In this document: in pieces, positions 23,840 to 27,215 of the stretch
Layout: each line of letters starts with the position of its first letter
How positions within the stretch are numbered: the first letter of the stretch is position 1
NCBI RefSeq assembly: GCF_000159955.1
Contig: NZ_GG695970.1
Coordinates: 253,516-280,730, forward strand
DNA from: Paenibacillus sp. oral taxon 786 str. D14
GTDB taxonomy: Bacteria; Bacillota; Bacilli; Paenibacillales; Paenibacillaceae
Direction of reading: 5' to 3'
DNA: 27,215 nucleotides
Notes under the pieces: model-generated
The model's input: the letters and a program-made list of their open reading frames with translations, nothing else
Told to the model about the DNA's origin: nothing
The model's database searches: none
Program-made: the position numbers and the translations under genes

Positions 23840-24508
23840 ATGGAGAAGCATGAACGTCAGGGTTATCCGGAGGTTTCGCCGTCTTCCGGACGGGTGGAGC
23901 AGTCGCCAGACGGGCCAGGAGCGGTGCAAACGCCGCCTGCGGGCAAGAAGGAAAAAAGTGAGGCGTTGGAGTGGCTGAAAGCTATCGCCATCGCCATTGT
24001 GTTGGTTCTCCTGATTCGTTGGCTTTTCTTTGCTCCGTTTATTGTCGACGGCCCGTCGATGCAACCAAACTTTCATACGGGGGAACGGATCATCGTGAAC
24101 AAGATCATTTACGATATCCGCGCTCCAAAACACGGTGAAGTCATTGTTTTCCACGTTCCGTCGGAAGGCCGGGATTTCATCAAACGGGTCATCGGCGTCC
24201 CTGGAGATACCGTCCAAGTGGAAGGGGATACGGTGACGGTCAACGGGAAGGTTGTAGATGAAACATACATTAAAGATGTTGTGGTAGAGAAGCATAATAA
24301 TAACGAGCTGTACAATACGGAGGCGAATTTTCCGAACGAGCTGGTTCCGGATGGAACGGTGCCGGAAGGATACGTTTTTGTACTGGGGGATAACCGCTCG
24401 AATAGTACGGACAGCCGACGGATCGGTTACGTACCATATAAAGACATCGTAGGTCGGGCAGATTTGGTGTTCTGGCCGCTGTCGGACCTGAAGTTGATCC
24501 GGCACTAG
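23840..24508 (+). CDS. lepB: Type I signal peptidase
   Basis: This is a 222-aa membrane peptidase that removes signal peptides from exported proteins. A longer than usual cytoplasmic head, rich in P, G, E and K (1-43), precedes a single membrane segment at about 46-65. The catalytic serine is S73 in VDGPSMQPNF and the lysine is K115 in RDFIKRVIGVPGD. Box E, GDNRSNSTDSR, is near residues 190-200. The ATG follows AAGGAGAGG. It lies next to rbgA, as in many Firmicutes. Confidence 0.97.
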   Translation: MEKHERQGYPEVSPSSGRVEQSPDGPGAVQTPPAGKKEKSEALEWLKAIAIAIVLVLLIRWLFFAPFIVDGPSMQPNFHTGERIIVNKIIYDIRAPKHGEVIVFHVPSEGRDFIKRVIGVPGDTVQVEGDTVTVNGKVVDETYIKDVVVEKHNNNELYNTEANFPNELVPDGTVPEGYVFVLGDNRSNSTDSRRIGYVPYKDIVGRADLVFWPLSDLKLIRH

Positions 24509-24576
24509 ATGCTGGGAAAGTAGAATGGGAGAAACGTGAGAGAAGGCGCGTTCTTGGGACAGTGAGGTGAAGGTAT

Positions 24577-25440
24577 ATGACAATTCAATGGTTTCCCGGC
24601 CACATGACCAAGGCACGCCGGCAAATCCAAGAGAAGCTGAAGCTGATCGATGTGGTCATCGAGCTCCTTGACGCGAGGTTGCCTCTGTCGAGCCGAAATC
24701 CGATGATCGATGAGATTTTGCAAGGCAAGCCGCGCTTGATTGTTTTAAATAAATCCGATTTGGCCGATCCTGCGGTGACGCGGCAGTGGATCGCTTATTT
24801 TAAAGAAGAAGGGCATCTGGCCGTTGAAGCCGACGCGGCAAGCGGGCAAGGCCTAAAGGAAATTCCCCGCTTGGCCAAGGAGCTGCTGAAGGAGCGGATC
24901 GAGAAGCAAATCGCCAAAGGTATCAAGCCTCGGGCGGTTCGCGCTTTAATTGTCGGAATCCCAAATGTCGGGAAATCCACGCTGATTAATGGTTTAGCGG
25001 GTCGTAAAATTGCGGCGACCGGCGACAGACCCGGCGTCACTAAAGGTCAGCAATGGATTAAGGTAGGGACGGAGATGGAGTTGCTCGACACGCCGGGCAT
25101 TTTGTGGCCGAAGTTTGAAGATCAGAACGTCGGCTACCGACTGGCTGTAACCGGAGCGATCCGCGAAGAGATTTTGAATGTGGAAGACATCGCTTTTTTT
25201 GCCGTAAAATATTTAGTTCGGTATTACTGGGAACCGTTCAAAGAACGGTTTGAACTGGATCAACCGCCGAGAGACTTCGACGATCCGGACGAAATCGTTG
25301 CGATCATGGAAGCAGTGGGGCGAAAACGCGGTTGCCTTATCAGCGGTGGACGCGTGGATTTGGAGAAAGCATCGGGGATATTGCTTCGCGAATTGAGAGC
25401 CGGCAAGCTGGGCCGATATTCGTTAGAATCCCCCTATTAA
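24577..25440 (+). CDS. rbgA: Ribosome biogenesis GTPase RbgA (YlqF)
   Basis: This is a 287-aa circularly permuted GTPase essential for late 50S assembly in Bacillus. Motif order is G4 NKSD (58-61), then G1 GIPNVGKST (127-135), then G3 DTPG (171-174). The N-terminal WFPGHMTKA carries the family histidine H9. The C-terminal domain (about 200-287) binds the immature 50S. The ATG at 24577 follows GAGGTGAAGG. It is 68 bases after lepB and probably cotranscribed. Confidence 0.98.
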   Translation: MTIQWFPGHMTKARRQIQEKLKLIDVVIELLDARLPLSSRNPMIDEILQGKPRLIVLNKSDLADPAVTRQWIAYFKEEGHLAVEADAASGQGLKEIPRLAKELLKERIEKQIAKGIKPRAVRALIVGIPNVGKSTLINGLAGRKIAATGDRPGVTKGQQWIKVGTEMELLDTPGILWPKFEDQNVGYRLAVTGAIREEILNVEDIAFFAVKYLVRYYWEPFKERFELDQPPRDFDDPDEIVAIMEAVGRKRGCLISGGRVDLEKASGILLRELRAGKLGRYSLESPY

Positions 25441-25449
25441 TAAATGCAT

Positions 25450-25501
25450 GCCGCTGGCAGTTTGAAGTTTCTACTTCAGATTGTCGGCGGCTTGTTTTTT
25501 T
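25450..25501 (+). terminator. Strong terminator of lepB-rbgA
   Basis: A 19-bp stem (25450-25468 with 25473-25491, several G-U pairs) has a TTCT loop and is followed by TTG and a T-run. Confidence 0.93.
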
Positions 25502-25686
25502 AGCGAAAGGCTGTAGAATCGAAAGAGGATTGCCGATAAAATAAGGGAAGCATCGTAAAACATAGATGAAACCGATAGGATGATGGATGCGCTCCAGGCG
25601 TGGAACCCTCATTTTCGCATCTAGAGAAAGAGAACAACATAGAACAGCTCACCACGGGGGGAGTTTCGCGAGTAAAGGGAGGCATT

Positions 25687-26307
25687 ATGGAAGATTTATT
25701 AAAATATGAGCGCGAGTATTGGCAAGCGGGATATTCGCATATTGCGGGGATCGATGAAGTGGGCAGAGGCTGCTTGTTTGGAGATGTGGTAGCGGCTGCG
25801 GTCATTTTGCCGCAGGGGCTCGTGCTTGAGGACGTTAACGATTCGAAGAAATTAAGCGCCAAGAAGCGGGAGAAGCTGTTTGATCTCATTATGGAGCAGG
25901 CGATTGCCGTGGGGATCGGATCCGTGGATGCGGCGACCATTGACCAAATCAATATTAAGCAGGCGACAAGGCGGGCGATGAAGCAGGCGGTAGAACAACT
26001 GTCGATTCAGCCGGAATATCTGCTCATCGATGCAGAGAAGGTGGATGTGCCCATTCCCCAACTTTCAGTAATCAAAGGGGATGCCACCAGTCAGTCGATC
26101 GCAGCCGCTTCGATCGTTGCCAAGGTGACACGTGACCGTTTGTGCCAAGGCGAATGGGATGCACGATATCCGGAATACGGAATCGCCGTACATAAAGGTT
26201 ATGCAACCAAGCTGCACCGTGAACAGCTTCTGGCATTGGGGCCAACGCCCATGCATCGCAAGAGCTTTATGCGCAATTTGTTCGTTGAAGAACAAACTTT
26301 GTTTTAA
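25687..26307 (+). CDS. rnhB: Ribonuclease HII
   Basis: This is a 206-aa enzyme that removes ribonucleotides from DNA and the RNA of RNA-DNA hybrids. The metal site is D23 and E24 in AGIDEVGRGCLFGDV, D115 in LLIDA and D132 in KGDATSQSIAAAS. ASIVAKVTRDR and HKGYATKLHREQL are also typical. ATG 25687 was chosen because AAAGGGAGG precedes it. The open frame extends upstream to a GTG at 25600 without a ribosome site, and that extension has no family match that I see. No clear promoter was found in the 185 bases before it. Confidence 0.95.
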   Translation: MEDLLKYEREYWQAGYSHIAGIDEVGRGCLFGDVVAAAVILPQGLVLEDVNDSKKLSAKKREKLFDLIMEQAIAVGIGSVDAATIDQINIKQATRRAMKQAVEQLSIQPEYLLIDAEKVDVPIPQLSVIKGDATSQSIAAASIVAKVTRDRLCQGEWDARYPEYGIAVHKGYATKLHREQLLALGPTPMHRKSFMRNLFVEEQTLF

Positions 26308-26319
26308 CCGGCCTTTCTT

Positions 26320-26346
26320 ACCCGCTGTCGATGGAGGCGGGTTTTC
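26320..26346 (+). terminator. Short terminator after rnhB
   Basis: ACCCGC (26320-26325) and GCGGGT (26337-26342) then TTTT. The stem is only six pairs, so it may be partial. Confidence 0.55.
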
Positions 26347-26378
26347 CATATCTTCAATCCAGTCTAAGGGGGGAGCTT

Positions 26379-27215
26379 ATGAATATCGGACCGCTGCTGC
26401 GCAGTATGATGGGGGACGTTCGTTCCGGGGAAGCGAAATCGCTGGAACTCAAGACGGGGCAAGTGGTCCGCGGCACGGTGTTGTCCGTCTCCGATGATGA
26501 GCAAGTGGCCGTCATTCAGGTCCAAGGTGTGAAGCTTCACGCTGCCTTGGAGACGCCGATGCGTCCAGGAGAAACGACGCTCCTGCAGGTGCAGCCGGAA
26601 TCGAAGGACGGACTGGCGGTCTTGAAGCCAATTTCCGCAGACCCGGGGACTGTCCTGTCTCCTGCTTCTCTCGCCAAGGCGCTCGAATCGCTGGGACTTG
26701 AGAATTCGCCGGCGAACCGGGAATTCCTGCAGATGATGCAGAAAAACGGAATTCCATTAACACGGGAAAATTTTGCGCTCCTGCAAAAGGTCTCCGGGCT
26801 AAAGCCGGCTGGAGTACCATTGTCGGAGTGGATTCAGGCGGTGGGTATCGCCTTTGGACGGGGACTTCCGATCACCGGTGAAACGGTAGCGGGGCTGCAT
26901 CAAGCTGTTTTTGGCCCTCCGCTGCACGTCCTGCTGTCCTCGCTGGAGGAGCAGATCGCCAGCTTTTTGCGCCAATTGGGGCCGGAGATGACCGGGAACG
27001 AGGGGCAACCCCGCTCAGGCCCGGCAGCAGCTGGCTCATCGGCTCAGACAGGGCAATCGGCATCCCCCTTGCTTGCGGGGGGCACCGCTTCTCCAGCGCC
27101 CGGGTCGAATGCCGGGACGGCCGCCTGGGGAGCAGCACAAGCAGGGACGCTGCCGAACGGCGGAGGAGCTCCGCCGAATCAGGCGGCGGGGCTGATGCAA
27201 TTAGCCCGGCAGGGC
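26379..27215 (+). CDS. YlqG-like large protein, N-terminal part (runs off the window)
   Basis: The frame is open for 279 codons from ATG 26379 to the right edge. GGGGGGAG stands just upstream. The protein begins MNIGPLLRSMMGDVRSGEAK. Residues 21-85 look like a small beta-rich domain (LKTGQVVRGTVLSVSDDEQV), and about 95-205 is helical. From about 210 it becomes low-complexity, rich in Gly, Ala, Ser and Pro. The position after rnhB and this design match Bacillus YlqG, whose C-terminus resembles flagellar hook-length control protein FliK. The function is unknown and the C-terminus is not visible. Confidence 0.8.
   Translation, partial: MNIGPLLRSMMGDVRSGEAKSLELKTGQVVRGTVLSVSDDEQVAVIQVQGVKLHAALETPMRPGETTLLQVQPESKDGLAVLKPISADPGTVLSPASLAKALESLGLENSPANREFLQMMQKNGIPLTRENFALLQKVSGLKPAGVPLSEWIQAVGIAFGRGLPITGETVAGLHQAVFGPPLHVLLSSLEEQIASFLRQLGPEMTGNEGQPRSGPAAAGSSAQTGQSASPLLAGGTASPAPGSNAGTAAWGAAQAGTLPNGGGAPPNQAAGLMQLARQG

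Noticed and set aside
25600..25686. Longer start for rnhB at GTG 25600
   Set aside because: No ribosome site, while ATG 25687 has AAAGGGAGG and matches the usual N-terminus.
1..27215. CRISPR array, insertion sequence or prophage
   Set aside because: No regularly spaced repeats, transposase motifs or phage genes were found on either strand.

Overview
This window reads as the conserved fatty-acid/phospholipid synthesis, RNA-processing, protein-targeting and ribosome-maturation stretch of a low-G+C Gram-positive (Firmicutes) chromosome, most probably Paenibacillus or a close relative. The evidence is the gene order tmcAL < > yceD-rpmF / fapR-plsX-fabH-fabD-fabG-acpP-fabF-rnc / smc-ftsY / ylxM-ffh-rpsP-khpA / rimM-trmD / rplS / lepB-rbgA / rnhB-ylqG-like, the FapR regulator with its operator, strong AGGAGG ribosome sites, and two proteins carrying copper-amine-oxidase N-terminal (stalk-type) domains, which are frequent in paenibacilli. 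The genus is inferred; the phylum is secure.

Region by region. 1-256: 5' end of tmcAL on the minus strand, divergent from yceD-rpmF (451-1205), which ends at a strong terminator. 1338-8366: the FapR-controlled lipid operon, from a 17-bp FapR operator through fapR, plsX, fabH, fabD, fabG, acpP and fabF, then rnc. 8297-11321: an insertion relative to the usual rnc-smc neighbourhood. It holds three small unrecognised genes in AT-rich DNA (92, 52 and 125 aa, the last with a five-cysteine C-terminal tail) and a secreted serine beta-lactamase-like hydrolase. 11322-16069: smc and ftsY. 16173-16820: a PAQR/haemolysin III-family membrane protein. 17003-19348: ylxM, ffh, rpsP and khpA from a near-consensus promoter, closed by a strong terminator. 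19487-20831: rimM and trmD. 20806-22381: two minus-strand exported proteins, a polysaccharide deacetylase and a stalk-domain protein. 22632-22705: a lone tRNA-Pro(GGG). 22873-23133: a small protein of unknown function with a possible Sm/SH3-like fold. 23246-23720: rplS with its promoter and L19 leader. 23840-26307: lepB, rbgA and rnhB. 26379 to the end: a large open gene cut by the window edge, in the position of Bacillus ylqG.

How it fits together. PlsX, FabH, FabD, FabG, AcpP and FabF cover acyl-phosphate formation and the initiation and elongation of type II fatty acid synthesis. FapR, which senses malonyl-CoA in Bacillus, sits first and probably autoregulates the set. Ffh and FtsY are the two SRP GTPases, and LepB cleaves the exported products. 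RpmF, RpsP, RplS, RimM, TrmD, RbgA and Rnc serve ribosome and tRNA biogenesis, and SMC organises the chromosome.

No CRISPR array, transposase, phage gene or complete defence system is visible. The strongest candidate for something undescribed is the small-gene cassette at about 8.4-9.4 kb, particularly the cysteine-tailed 125-aa protein. The other point of note is a possible AUC start codon for fapR.
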